DNA from: Acanthosepion lycidas
Lineage: Eukaryota > Mollusca > Cephalopoda > Sepiida > Sepiidae
DNA length: 64,000 bases
Assembly (NCBI GenBank): GCA_963932145.1
Contig: CAWVQA010000099.1
Location: 248,001 to 312,000, forward strand
Direction: 5' to 3'
Below the pieces are notes generated by a model that saw only the letters and a list, made by a program, of their open reading frames with translations, searched no databases and was not told the DNA's origin. Below are positions 1 to 12,317 of the stretch, one piece after another (position 1 is the first letter of the stretch; every line of letters begins with the position of its first letter). The translations under genes and the position numbers were made by a program.

Positions 1-66
1 CATATGAGTCGAGTCCAGGCATGCTACGATCACGGTATGAATTTGAAGGCAAAATATTTTTTTGCA
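1..66 (+). repeat. Partial satellite monomer at the left edge
   Basis: The window opens at CATATGAGTCGAG, which is monomer position 136, and runs to the monomer end before the GATC at 67. The array therefore continues to the left of the window. This fragment carries the G variant at monomer position 153 and ends in GCA. Confidence 0.95.
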
Positions 67-156
67 GATCTTAGATTAGGTTTTTCCCTGTCCATAATGC
101 TAAATTGAGGAAGTAAAATAGAAATACTAATGGGAAATAGAAGAGAAATGTACAGA

Positions 157-1963
157 GATCACCCATTTTGTGCCCACAATCTTTTTCATGGAAATCCCAG
201 TCATATGAGTCGAGTCCATGCATGCTACGATCACGGTATGAATTTGAAGGCAAAATATTTTTTTGCAGATCTCAGATTAGGTCTTTCCCTGTCCATAATG
301 CTAAATTCAGGAAGTAAAATAGAAATAGAAATGGGAAACAGAAGAGAAATGTACAGTGATCACATATTTTCTGCCCACAAACTTTTTCATGGAAATCCCA
401 GTCATATGAGACGAGTCCATGCATGCTACGATCACGGTATTAATTTGAAGGCAAAATATTTTTTTGCAGATCATAGATTAGGTCTTTCCCTGTCCATAAT
501 ACTAAATTGAGGAAGTAAAATAGAAATAGTAATGGGAAACAGAAGAGAAATGTACAGTGATCACGCATTTTGTGCCCACAATCTTTTTCATGCAAATCCC
601 AGTCATATGAGACGAGTCCATGCATGCTACGATCACGGTATGAATTTGAAGGCAAAATATTTTTTTGCAGATCTTAGATTAGGTCTTTCCCTGTCCATAA
701 TGCTAAATTGAGGAAGTAAAATAGAAATAGTAATGGGAAACAGAAGAGAAATTTACAGTGATCACACATTTTCGGCCCACAATCTTTTTCATGGAAATCC
801 CTGTCATATGAGACGAGTCCATGCATGATACGATCACGGTATGAATTTGAAGGAAAAATATTTTTTTGCAGATCTTAGATTAGGTCTTTCCCTGTCCATA
901 ATGCTAAATTGAGGAAGTAAAATAGAAATAGTAATGAGAAACAGAAGAGAAATGTACAGTGATCACCCATTTTGTGCCCACAATCTTTTTCATGGAAATC
1001 CCAGTCATATGAGTCGAGTCCATGCATGCTACGATCACGGTATGAATTTGAAGGCAAAATTTTTTTTGCTGATCTTAGATTAGGTCTTTCCCTGTCCATA
1101 ATGCTAAATTGAGGAAGTAAAATAGAAATAGTAATGGGAAACAGAAGAGAAATTTACAGTGATCACACATTTTCGGCCCACAATCTTTTTCATGGAAATC
1201 CCAGTCATATGAGACGAGTCCATGCATGATACGATCACGGTATGAATTTGAAGGAAAAATATTTTTTTGCAGATCTTAGATTAGGTCTTTCCCTGTCCAT
1301 AATGCAAAATTGAGGAAGTAAAATAGAAATAGTAATGAGAAACAGAAGAGAAATGTACAGTGATCACCCATTTTGTGCCCACAATCTTTTTCATGGAAAT
1401 CCCAGTCATATGAGTCGAGTCCATGCATGCTACGATCACGGTATGAATTTGAAGGCAAAATATTTTTTTACTGATCTTAGATTAGGTCTTTCCCTGTCCA
1501 TAATGCTAAATTAAGGAAGTAAAATAGAAATAGTAATGGGAAACAGAAGAGAAATGTACAGTGATCACGCATTTTGTGCCCACAATCTTTTTCATGGAAA
1601 TCCCAGTCATATGAGTCGAGTCCAGGCATGCTACGATCACGGTATGAATTTGAAGGCAAAATATTTTTTTGCAGATCTTAGATTAGGTCTTTCCCTATTC
1701 ATAATGCTAAATTGAGGAAGTAAAATAGAAATACTAATGGGAAACAGAACAGAAATGTACAGTGTTCACACATTTTCTGCCCACAATCTTTTTCATGGAA
1801 ATCCCAGTCATATGAGTCGAGTCCATGCATGCTACGATCACGGTATGAATTTGAAGGCAAAATATTTTTTGCAGATCTTAGATTAGGTCTTTCCCTGTCC
1901 ATAATGCTAAATTAAGGAAGTAAAATAGAAATAGTAATGGGAAACAGAAGAGAAATGTACAGT
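157..1963 (+). repeat. 9-monomer HOR, 1,807 bp, copy 1
   Basis: Identity with the sequence 1,807 bp downstream runs from 157 to 2054 (against 1964-3861) with no difference that I found on reading. Shared private variants include TAAATTCAGG with AAATAGAAATGGG (about 311-333), CGGTATTAATTTG (about 435), CCCTGTCATATG (about 800), the long T-run at about 1054, ATGCAAAATTG (about 1302), TTACTGATC (about 1468), CCTATTCATAATG (about 1693) and AGTGTTCAC (about 1761). Nine monomers would give 1,809 bp; the unit is 2 bp short because of small indels, including T-run changes. Confidence 0.93.
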
Positions 1964-3770
1964 GATCACCCATTTTGTGCCCACAATCTTTTTCATGGAA
2001 ATCCCAGTCATATGAGTCGAGTCCATGCATGCTACGATCACGGTATGAATTTGAAGGCAAAATATTTTTTTGCAGATCTCAGATTAGGTCTTTCCCTGTC
2101 CATAATGCTAAATTCAGGAAGTAAAATAGAAATAGAAATGGGAAACAGAAGAGAAATGTACAGTGATCACATATTTTCTGCCCACAAACTTTTTCATGGA
2201 AATCCCAGTCATATGAGACGAGTCCATGCATGCTACGATCACGGTATTAATTTGAAGGCAAAATATTTTTTTGCAGATCATAGATTAGGTCTTTCCCTGT
2301 CCATAATACTAAATTGAGGAAGTAAAATAGAAATAGTAATGGGAAACAGAAGAGAAATGTACAGTGATCACGCATTTTGTGCCCACAATCTTTTTCATGC
2401 AAATCCCAGTCATATGAGACGAGTCCATGCATGCTACGATCACGGTATGAATTTGAAGGCAAAATATTTTTTTGCAGATCTTAGATTAGGTCTTTCCCTG
2501 TCCATAATGCTAAATTGAGGAAGTAAAATAGAAATAGTAATGGGAAACAGAAGAGAAATTTACAGTGATCACACATTTTCGGCCCACAATCTTTTTCATG
2601 GAAATCCCTGTCATATGAGACGAGTCCATGCATGATACGATCACGGTATGAATTTGAAGGAAAAATATTTTTTTGCAGATCTTAGATTAGGTCTTTCCCT
2701 GTCCATAATGCTAAATTGAGGAAGTAAAATAGAAATAGTAATGAGAAACAGAAGAGAAATGTACAGTGATCACCCATTTTGTGCCCACAATCTTTTTCAT
2801 GGAAATCCCAGTCATATGAGTCGAGTCCATGCATGCTACGATCACGGTATGAATTTGAAGGCAAAATTTTTTTTGCTGATCTTAGATTAGGTCTTTCCCT
2901 GTCCATAATGCTAAATTGAGGAAGTAAAATAGAAATAGTAATGGGAAACAGAAGAGAAATTTACAGTGATCACACATTTTCGGCCCACAATCTTTTTCAT
3001 GGAAATCCCAGTCATATGAGACGAGTCCATGCATGATACGATCACGGTATGAATTTGAAGGAAAAATATTTTTTTGCAGATCTTAGATTAGGTCTTTCCC
3101 TGTCCATAATGCAAAATTGAGGAAGTAAAATAGAAATAGTAATGAGAAACAGAAGAGAAATGTACAGTGATCACCCATTTTGTGCCCACAATCTTTTTCA
3201 TGGAAATCCCAGTCATATGAGTCGAGTCCATGCATGCTACGATCACGGTATGAATTTGAAGGCAAAATATTTTTTTACTGATCTTAGATTAGGTCTTTCC
3301 CTGTCCATAATGCTAAATTAAGGAAGTAAAATAGAAATAGTAATGGGAAACAGAAGAGAAATGTACAGTGATCACGCATTTTGTGCCCACAATCTTTTTC
3401 ATGGAAATCCCAGTCATATGAGTCGAGTCCAGGCATGCTACGATCACGGTATGAATTTGAAGGCAAAATATTTTTTTGCAGATCTTAGATTAGGTCTTTC
3501 CCTATTCATAATGCTAAATTGAGGAAGTAAAATAGAAATACTAATGGGAAACAGAACAGAAATGTACAGTGTTCACACATTTTCTGCCCACAATCTTTTT
3601 CATGGAAATCCCAGTCATATGAGTCGAGTCCATGCATGCTACGATCACGGTATGAATTTGAAGGCAAAATATTTTTTGCAGATCTTAGATTAGGTCTTTC
3701 CCTGTCCATAATGCTAAATTAAGGAAGTAAAATAGAAATAGTAATGGGAAACAGAAGAGAAATGTACAGT
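1964..3770 (+). repeat. 9-monomer HOR, 1,807 bp, copy 2
   Basis: This copy directly abuts copy 1 and repeats all of its private variants at +1,807. The match continues 91 bp into a third copy (3771-3861) and then breaks where AATTTGATGG replaces AATTTGAAGG. Two tandem copies of a nine-monomer string with no visible difference point to a recent duplication by unequal exchange or a similar process, or to an assembly duplication. Confidence 0.93.
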
Positions 3771-4082
3771 GATCACCCATTTTGTGCCCACAATCTTTTT
3801 CATGGAAATCCCAGTCATATGAGTCGAGTCCATGCATGCTACGATCACGGTATGAATTTGATGGCAAAATATTTTTTTGCAGATCTTAGATTAGGTCTTT
3901 CCCTGTCCATAATGCATAATTGAGGAAGTAAAATAGAAATAGTAATGGGAAACAGAGGAGAAATGTACAGTGATCACCCATTTTGTGCCCACAATCTTTT
4001 TCATGGAAATCCCAGTCATATGAGACGAGTCCATGCATGCTACGATCACGGTATGAATTTGAAGGCAAAATATTTTTTTGCA

Positions 4083-4484
4083 GATCTTAGATTAGGTCTT
4101 TCCCTGTCCATCATGCTAAATTGAGGAAGTAAAATAGAAATAGTAATGGGAAAGAGAAGAGAAATGTACAGTGATCACCCATTTTCGGCCCACAATCTTT
4201 TTCATGGAAATCCCAATCATATGAGTCGAGTCCAGGCATGCTACGATCACGGTATGAATTTGAAGGCAAAATATTTTTTTGCAGATCTTAGATTAGGTTT
4301 TTCCCTGTCCATAATGCTAAATTGAGGAAGTAAAATAGAAATACTAATGGGAAATAGAAGAGAAATGTACAGAGATCACCCATTTTGTGCCCACAATCTT
4401 TTTCATGGAAATCCCAGTCATATGAGTCGAGTCCATGCATGCTACGATCACGGTATGAATTTGAAGGCAAAATATTTTTTTGCA
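4083..4484 (+). repeat. Distinctive dimer, first of three (also 5289-5690 and 7497-7898)
   Basis: The first monomer carries GGGAAAGAGAAG, TTTTCGGCCC and CCCAATCATATG together. The second carries TTAGGTTTTTCCC and GGGAAATAGAAG. This pair occurs three times in the first 8 kb, at spacings of 1,206 and 2,208 bp, with a few substitutions each (for example GTCCATCATGC only in the first). It is a marker string for tracing short-range duplication in the left part of the array. Confidence 0.8.
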
Positions 4485-4952
4485 GATCTCAGATTAGGTC
4501 TTTCCCTGTCCATAATGCTAAATTCAGGAAGTAAAATAGAAATAGAAATGGGAAACAGAAGAGAAATGTACAGTGATCACATATTTTCTGCCCACAAACT
4601 TTTTCATGGAAATCCCAGTCATATGAGACGAGTCCATGCATGCTACGATCACGGTATTAATTTGAAGGCAAAATATTTTTTTGCAGATCATAGATTAGGT
4701 CTTTCCCTGTCCATAATACTAAATTGAGGAAGTAAAATAGAAATAGTAATGGGAAACAGAAGAGAAATGTACAGTGATCACGCATTTTGTGCCCACAATC
4801 TTTTTCATGCAAATCCCAGTCATATGAGACGAGTCCATGCATGCTACGATCACGGTATGAATTTGAAGGCAAAATATTTTTTTGCAGATCTTAGATTAGG
4901 TCTTTCCCTGTCCATAATGCTAAATTGAGGAAGTAAAATAGAAATAGTAATG
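4218..4952 (+). repeat. Second copy of window bases 1-735 (lag 4,217 bp)
   Basis: Bases 4218-4952 match 1-735, including the rare forms TTAGGTTTTTCCC, GGGAAATAGAAG and ACAGAGATC. The match starts at the window edge, so its true left limit is unknown. At 4953 the sequence changes to the GTAATGAGAAAC form seen one monomer further on in the first copy (about 936). This is the signature of an exchange that dropped about one whole monomer while keeping register. Confidence 0.88.
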
Positions 4953-7900
4953 AGAAACAGAAGAGAAATGTACAGTGATCACCCATTTTGTGCCCACAAT
5001 CTTTTTCATGGAAATCCCAGTCATATGAGTCGAGTCCATGCATGCTACGATCATGGTATGAATTTGAAGGCAAAATATTTTTTTGCTGATCTTAGATTAG
5101 GTCTTTCCCTGTCCATAATGCTAAATTAAGGAAGTAAAATAGAAATAGTAATGGGAAACAGAAGAGAAATGTACAGTGATCACCCATTTTGTGCCCACAA
5201 TCTTTTTCATGGAAATCCCAGTCATATGAGTCGAGTCCAGGCATGCTACGATCACGGTATGAATTTGAAGGCAAAATATTTTTTTGCAGATCTTAGATTA
5301 GGTCTTTCCCTGTCCATAATGCTAAATTGAGGAAGTAAAATAGAAATAGTAATGGGAAAGAGAAGAGAAATGTACAGTGATCACCCATTTTCGGCCCACA
5401 ATCTTTTTCATGGAAATCCCAATCATATGAGTCGAGTCCAGGCATGCTACGATCACGGTATGAATTTGAAGGCAAAATATTTTTTTGCAGATCTTAGATT
5501 AGGTTTTTCCCTGTCCATAATGCTAAATTGAGGAAGTAAAATAGAAATACTAATGGGAAATAGAAGAGAAATGTACAGTGATCTCCCATTTTGTGCCCAC
5601 AATCTTTTCCGTGGAAATCCCAGTCATATGAGTCGAGTCCAGGCATGCTACGATCACGGTATGAATTTGAAGGCAAAATATTTTTTTGCAGATCTTAGAT
5701 TAGGTCTTTCCCTATCCATAATGATAATTGAGGAAGTAAAATAGAAATAGTAATGGGAAACAGAAGAGAAATGTACAGTGATCACGCATTTTGTGCCCAC
5801 AATCTTTTTCATGGAAATCCCAGTCATATGAGTCGAGTCCAGGCATGCTACGATCACGGTATGAATTTGAATGCAAAATATTTTTTTGCAGATCTTAGAT
5901 TAGGTCTTTCCCTGTCCATAATGCTAAATTGAGGAAGTAAAATAGAAATACTAATGGGAAACAGAAGAGAAATTTACAGTGATCACACATTTTCGGCACA
6001 CAATCTTTTTCATGGAAATCCCAGTCATATGAGACGAGTCCATGCATGATACGATCACGGTATGAATTTGAAGGAAAAATATTTTTTTGCAGATCTTAGA
6101 TTAGGTCTTTCCCTGTCCATAATGCTAAATTGAGGAAGTAAAATAGAAATAGTAATGAGAAACAGAAGAGAAAAGTACAGTGATCACCCATTTTGTGCCC
6201 ACAATCTTTTTCATGGAAATCCCAGTCATATGAGTCGAGTCCATGCATGCTACGATCACGGTATGAATTTGAAGGCAAAATTTTTTTTGCTGATCTTAGA
6301 TTAGGTCTTTCCCTGTCCATAATGCTAAATTGAGGAAGTAAAATAGAAATAGTAATGGGAAACAGAAGAGAAATGTACAGTGATCACGCATTTTGTGCCC
6401 ACAATCTTTTTCATGGAAATCCCAGTCATATGAGTTGAGTCCAGGCATGCTACGATCACGGTATGAATTTGAAGGCAAAATATTTTTTTGCTGATCTTAG
6501 ATTAGGTCTTTCCCTGTCCATAATGCTAAATTGAGGAAGTAAAATAGAAATAGTAATGGGAAACAGAAGAGAAATTTACAGTGATCACACATTTTCGGCC
6601 CACAATCTTTTTCATGGAAATCCCAGTCATATGAGACGAGTCCATGCATGATACGATCACGGTATGAATTTGAAGGAAAAATATTTTTTTGCAGATCTTA
6701 GATTAGGTCTTTCCCTGTCCATAATGCTAAATTGAGGAAGTAAAATAGAAATAGTAATGAGAAACAGAAGAGAAATGTACAGTGATCACCCATTTTGTGC
6801 CCACAATCTTTTTCATGGAAATCCCAGTCATATGAGTCGAGTCCAGGCATGCTACGATCACGGTATGAATTTGAAGGCAAAATATTTTTTTGCAGATCTT
6901 AGATTAGGTCTTTCCCTGTCCATAATGCTAAATTGAGGAAGTAAAATAGAAATGCTAATGGGAAACAGAACAGAAATGTACAGTGATCACACATTTTCTG
7001 CCCACAATCTTTTTCATGGAAATCCCAGTCATATGAGTCGAGTCCATGCATGCTACGATCACGGTATGAATTTGAAGGCAAAATATTTTTTGCAGATCTC
7101 AGATTAGGTCTTTCCCTGTCCATAATGCTAAATTACGGAAGTAAAATAGAAATAGTAATGGGAAACAGAAGAGAAATGTACAGTGATCACCCATTTTGTG
7201 CCCACAATCTTTTTCATGGAAATCCCAGTCATATGAGTCGAGTCCATGCATGCTACGATCACGGTATGAATTTGATGGCAAAATATTTTTTTGCAGATCT
7301 TAGATTAGGTCTTTCCCTGTCCATAATGCTTAATTGAGGAAGTAAAATAGAAATAGTAATGGGAAACAGAGGAGAAATGTACAGTGATCACGCATTTTGT
7401 GCCCACAATCTTTTTCATGGAAATCCCAGTCATATGAGTCGAGTCCAGGCATGCTACGATCACGGTATGAATTTGAAGGCAAAATATTTTTTTGCAGATC
7501 TTAGATTAGGTCTTTCCCTGTCCATAATGCTAAATTGAGGAAGTAAAATAGAAATAGTAATGGGAAAGAGAAGAGAAATGTACAGTGATCACCCATTTTC
7601 GGCCCACAATCTTTTTCATGGAAATCCCAATCATATGAGTCGAGTCCAGGCATGCTACGATCACGGTATGAATTTGAAGGCAAAATATTTTTTTGCAGAT
7701 CTTAGATTAGGTTTTTCCCTGTCCATAATGCTAAATTGAGGAAGTAAAATAGAAATACTAATGGGAAATAGAAGAGAAATGTACAGTGATCTCCCATTTT
7801 GTGCCCACAATCTTTTTCATGGAAATCCCAGTCATATGAGTCGAGTCCATGCATGCTACGATCACGGTATGAATTTGAAGGCAAAATATTTTTTTGCAGA

Positions 7901-8902
7901 TCTCAGATTAGGTCTTTCCCTGTCCATAATGCTAAATTGAGGAAGTAAAATAGAAATAGTAATGGGAAACAGAAGAGAAATGTACAGTGATCACGCATTT
8001 TGTGCCCACAATCTTTTCCGTGGAAATCCCAGTCATATGAGTCGAGTCCAGGCATGCTACGATCACGGTATGAATTTGAAGGCAAAATATTTTTTTGCAG
8101 ATCTTAGATTAGGTCTTTCCCTATCCATAATGATAATTGAGGAAGTAAAATAGAAATACTAATGGGAAATAGAAGAGAAATGTACAGTGATCACCCATTT
8201 TGCGCCCACAATCTTTTTCATGGAAATCCCAGTCATATGAGTCGAGTCCATGCATGCTACGATCACGGTATGAATTTGAAGGCAAAATATTTTTTTGCAG
8301 ATCTTAGATTAGGTCTTTCCCTGTCAATAATGCTAAATTGAGGAAGTAAAATAGAAATACTAATGGGAAATAGAAGAGAAATGTACAGTGATCTCCCATT
8401 TTGTGCCCACAATCTTTTTCATGGAAATCCCAGTCATATGAGTTGAGTCCATGCATGCTCCGATCACGGTATGAATTTGAAGGCAAAATATTTTTTTGCA
8501 GATCTTAGATTAGGTCTTTCCCTGTCCATAATGCTAAATTTAGGAAGTAAAATAGAAATAGTAATGGGAAACAGAAGAGAAATGTACAGTGATCACGCAT
8601 TTTCTGCCCACAATCTTTTTCATGGAAATCCCAGTCATATGAGACGAGTCCATGCATGCTACGATCACGGTATGAATTTGAAGGCAAAATATTTTTTTGC
8701 AGATCTTAGATTAGGTCTTTCCCTGTCCATAATGCTAAATTGAGGAAGTAAAATAGAAATAGTAATGGGAAACAGAAGAGAAATGTACAGTGATCACCCA
8801 TTTTGTGCCCACAATCTTTTTCATGGAAATCCCAGTCATATGAGTCGAGTCCATGCATGCTACGATCACGGTATGAATTTGACGGCAAAATATTTTTTTG
8901 CA

Positions 8903-9635
8903 GTTCTTAGATTAGGTCTTTCCCTGTCCATAATGCTAAATTGAGGAAGTAAAATAGAAATAGTAATGGGAAACAGAAGAGAAATGTACAGTGAGGACCC
9001 ATTTTGTGCCCACAATCTTTTTCATGGAAATCCCAGTCATATGATTCGAGTCCATGCATGCTACGATCACGGTATGAATTTGAAGGCAAAATATTTTTTG
9101 CAGATCTTAGATTAGGTCTTTCCCAGTCCATAATGCTAAATTGAGGAAGTAAAATAGAAATACTAATGGGAAATAGAAGAGAAATGTACAGTGATCACCC
9201 ATTTTGTGCCCACAATCTTTTTCATGGAAATCCCAGTCATATGAGTCGAGTCCATGCATGCTACGATCACGGTATGAATTTGAAGGCAAAATATTTTTTT
9301 GCAGATCTCAGATTAGGTCTTTCCCTGTCCATAATGCTAAATTCAGGAAGTAAAATAGAAATAGAAATGGGAAACAGAAAAGAAATGTACAGTGATCACA
9401 TATTTTCTGCCCACAATCTTTTTCATGGAAATCCCAGTCATATGAGACGAGTCCATGCATGCTACGATCACGGTATGAATTTGAAGGCAAAATATTTTTT
9501 TGCAGATCTTAGATTAGGTCTTTCCCTGTCCATAATCCTAAATTGAGGAAGTAAAATAGAAATAGTAATGGGAAACAGAAGAGAAATGTACAGTGATCAC
9601 GCATTTTGTGCCCACAATCTTTTTCATGCAAATCC
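8903..9635 (+). repeat. Duplicated segment, copy 1 of an 8-monomer spacing (partner 10510-11243)
   Basis: The two segments lie 1,607-1,608 bp apart and share GTGAGGACCC, ATGATTCGAG, TTTCCCAGTCC, the TAAATTCAGG to AAATAGAAATGGG form and CACATATTTTC. I saw several differences, such as a T/G change in AATCTTTTTC at 10625, a K/R-type A/G change near 9379 and C/A in TCTGCCCAC near 11018. It is therefore more diverged than the exact 1,807-bp repeat. The intervening monomers do not match one another, so only part of an 8-mer unit is repeated. Confidence 0.75.
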
Positions 9636-10509
9636 CAGTCATATGAGACGAGTCCATGCATGCTACGATCACGGTATGAATTTGAATGCAAAATATTTTT
9701 TTGCAGATCTTAGATTAGGTCTTTCCCTGTCCATAATGCTAAATTGAGGAAGTAAAATAGAAATAGTAATGGGAAACAGAAGAGAAATTTACAGTGATCA
9801 CACATTTTCGGCCCACAATCTTTTTCATGGAAATCCCAGTCATATGAGACGAGTCCATGCATGATACGATCACGGTATGAATTTGAAGGAAAAATATTTT
9901 TTTGCAGATCTTAGATTAGGTCTTTCCCTGTCCATAATGCTAAATTGAGGAAGTAAAATAGAAATAGTAATGAGAAACAGAAGAGAAATGTACAGTGATC
10001 ACCCATTTTGTGCCCACAATCTTTTTCATGGAAATCCCAGTCATATGAGTCGAGTCCATGCATGCTACGATCACGGTATGAATTTGAAGGCAAAATATTT
10101 TTTTGCTGATCTTAGATTAGGTCTTTCCCTGTCCATAATGCTAAATTGAGGAAGTAAAATAGAAATAGTAATGGGAAACAGAAGAGAAATGTACAGTGAT
10201 CACGCATTTTGTGCCCACAATCTTTTTCATGGAATTCCCAGTCATATGAGACGAGTCCATGCATGCTACGATCACGGTATGAATTTGAAGGCAAAATATT
10301 TTTTTGCAGATCATAGATTAGGTCTTTCCCTGTCCATAATGCTAAATTGAGGAAGTAAAATAGAAATAGTAATGGGAAACAGAAGAGAAATGTACAGTGA
10401 TCACACATTTTGTGCCCACAATCTTTTTCATGAACATCCCAGTCATATGAGACGAGTCCATGCATGCTACGATCACGGTATGAATTTGAAGGGAAAATAT
10501 TTTTTTGCA

Positions 10510-11243
10510 GATCTTAGATTAGGTCTTTCCCTGTCGATAATGCTAAATTGAGGAAGTAAAATAGAAATAGTAATGGGAAACAGAAGAGAAATGTACAGTG
10601 AGGACCCATTTTGTGCCCACAATCTGTTTCATGGAAATCCCAGTCATATGATTCGAGTCCATGCATGCTACGATCACGGTATGAATTTGAAGGCAAAATA
10701 TTTTTTTGCAGATCTTAGATTAGGTCTTTCCCAGTCCATAATGCTAAATTGAGGAAGTAAAATAGAAATACTAATGGGAAATAGAAGAGAAATGTACAGT
10801 GATCACCCATTTTGTGCCCACAATCTTTTTCATGGAAATCCCAGTCATATGAGTCGAGTCCATGCATGCTACGATCACGGTATGAATTTGAAGGCAAAAT
10901 ATTTTTTTGCAGATCTCAGATTAGGTCTTTCCCTGTCCATAATGCTAAATTCAGGAAGTAAAATAGAAATAGAAATGGGAAACAGAAGAGAAATGTACAG
11001 TGATCACATATTTTCTGACCACAATCTTTTTCATGGAAATCCCAGTCATATGAGACGAGTCCATGCATGCTACGATCACGGTATGAATTTGAAGGCAAAA
11101 TATTTTTTTGCAGATCTTAGATTAGGTCTTTCCCTGTCCATAATGCTAAATTGAGGAAGTAAAATAGAAATAGTAATGGGAAACAGAAGAGAAATGTACA
11201 GTGATCACGCATTTTGTGCCCACAATCTTTTTCATGGAAATCC
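10510..11243 (+). repeat. Duplicated segment, copy 2 of an 8-monomer spacing
   Basis: Partner of 8903-9635. A related further copy of the middle part (TAAATTCAGG, CACATATTTTC, then CATGCATATCCC) follows at about 11318-11701. It matches 9308-9691 at a lag of 2,010 bp (10 monomers). So the same string sits in 8-mer and 10-mer register within 2.5 kb. Confidence 0.72.
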
Positions 11244-12317
11244 CAGTCATATGAGTCGAGTCCAGGCATGCTACGATCACGGTATGAATTTGAAGGCAAA
11301 ATATTTTTTTGCAGATCTCAGATTAGGTCTTTCCCTGTCCATAATGCTAAATTCAGGAAGTAAAATAGAAATAGAAATGGGAAACAGAAGAGAAATGTAC
11401 AGTGATCACATATTTTCTGCCCACAATCATTTTCATGGAAATCGCAGTCATATGAGACGAGTCCATGCATGCTACGATCACGGTATGAATTTGAAGGCAA
11501 AATATTTTTTTGCAGATCATAGATTAGGTCTTTCCCTGTCCATAATGCTAAATTGAGGAAGTAAAATAGAAATAGTAATGGGAAACAGAAGAGAAATGTA
11601 CAGTGATCACGCATTTTGTGCCCACAATCTTTTTCATGCATATCCCAGTCATATGAGACGAGTCCATGCATGCTACGATCACGGTATGAATTTGACGGCA
11701 AAATATTTTTTTGCAGATCTTAGATTAGGTCTTTCCCTGTCCATAATGCTAAATTGAGGAAGTAAAATAGAAATAGTAATGGGAAACAGAAGAGAAATTT
11801 ACAGTGATCACACATTTTCTGCCCACAATCTTTTTCATGGAAATCCCAGTCATATGAGACGAGTCCATGCATGATACGATCACGGTATGAATTTGAAGGC
11901 AAAATATTTTTTTGCAGATCTTAGATTAGATCTTTCCCTGTCCATAATGCTAAATTGAGGAAGTAAAATAGAAATAGTAATGGGAAACAGAAGAGAAATG
12001 TACAGTGATCACCCATTTTGTGCCCACAATCTTTTTCATGGAAATCCCAGTCATATGATTCGAGTCCATGCATGCTACGATCACGGTATGAATTTGAAGG
12101 CAAAATATTTTTTTGCTGATCTTAGATTAGGTCTTTCCCTGTCCATAATGCTAAATTGAGAAGTAACATAGAAATAGTAATGGGAAACAGAGGAGAAATG
12201 TACAGTGATCACCCATTTTGTGCCCACAATCTTTTTCATGGAAATCCCAGTCATATGAGACGAGTCCATGCATGCTACGATCACGGTATGAATTTGAAGG
12301 CAAAATATTTTTTTGCA

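Noticed and set aside
5600-5620. CENP-B box-like sequence (TTTTCCGTGGAAATCCC at about 5606 and 8004; TTTTTCATGGAAATCCC elsewhere)
   Set aside because: It resembles the first half of the CENP-B box, but the required TTCG and CGGG elements are both absent.
10112-10465. Longer minus-strand frames (10112-10465, 11318-11701, 48076-48459) as possible tandem-repeat proteins
   Set aside because: They arise when one substitution (GATCATAGATT or GATCTTTGATT) removes the single stop between two monomers. This happens at scattered, unrelated sites and never gives more than two units.
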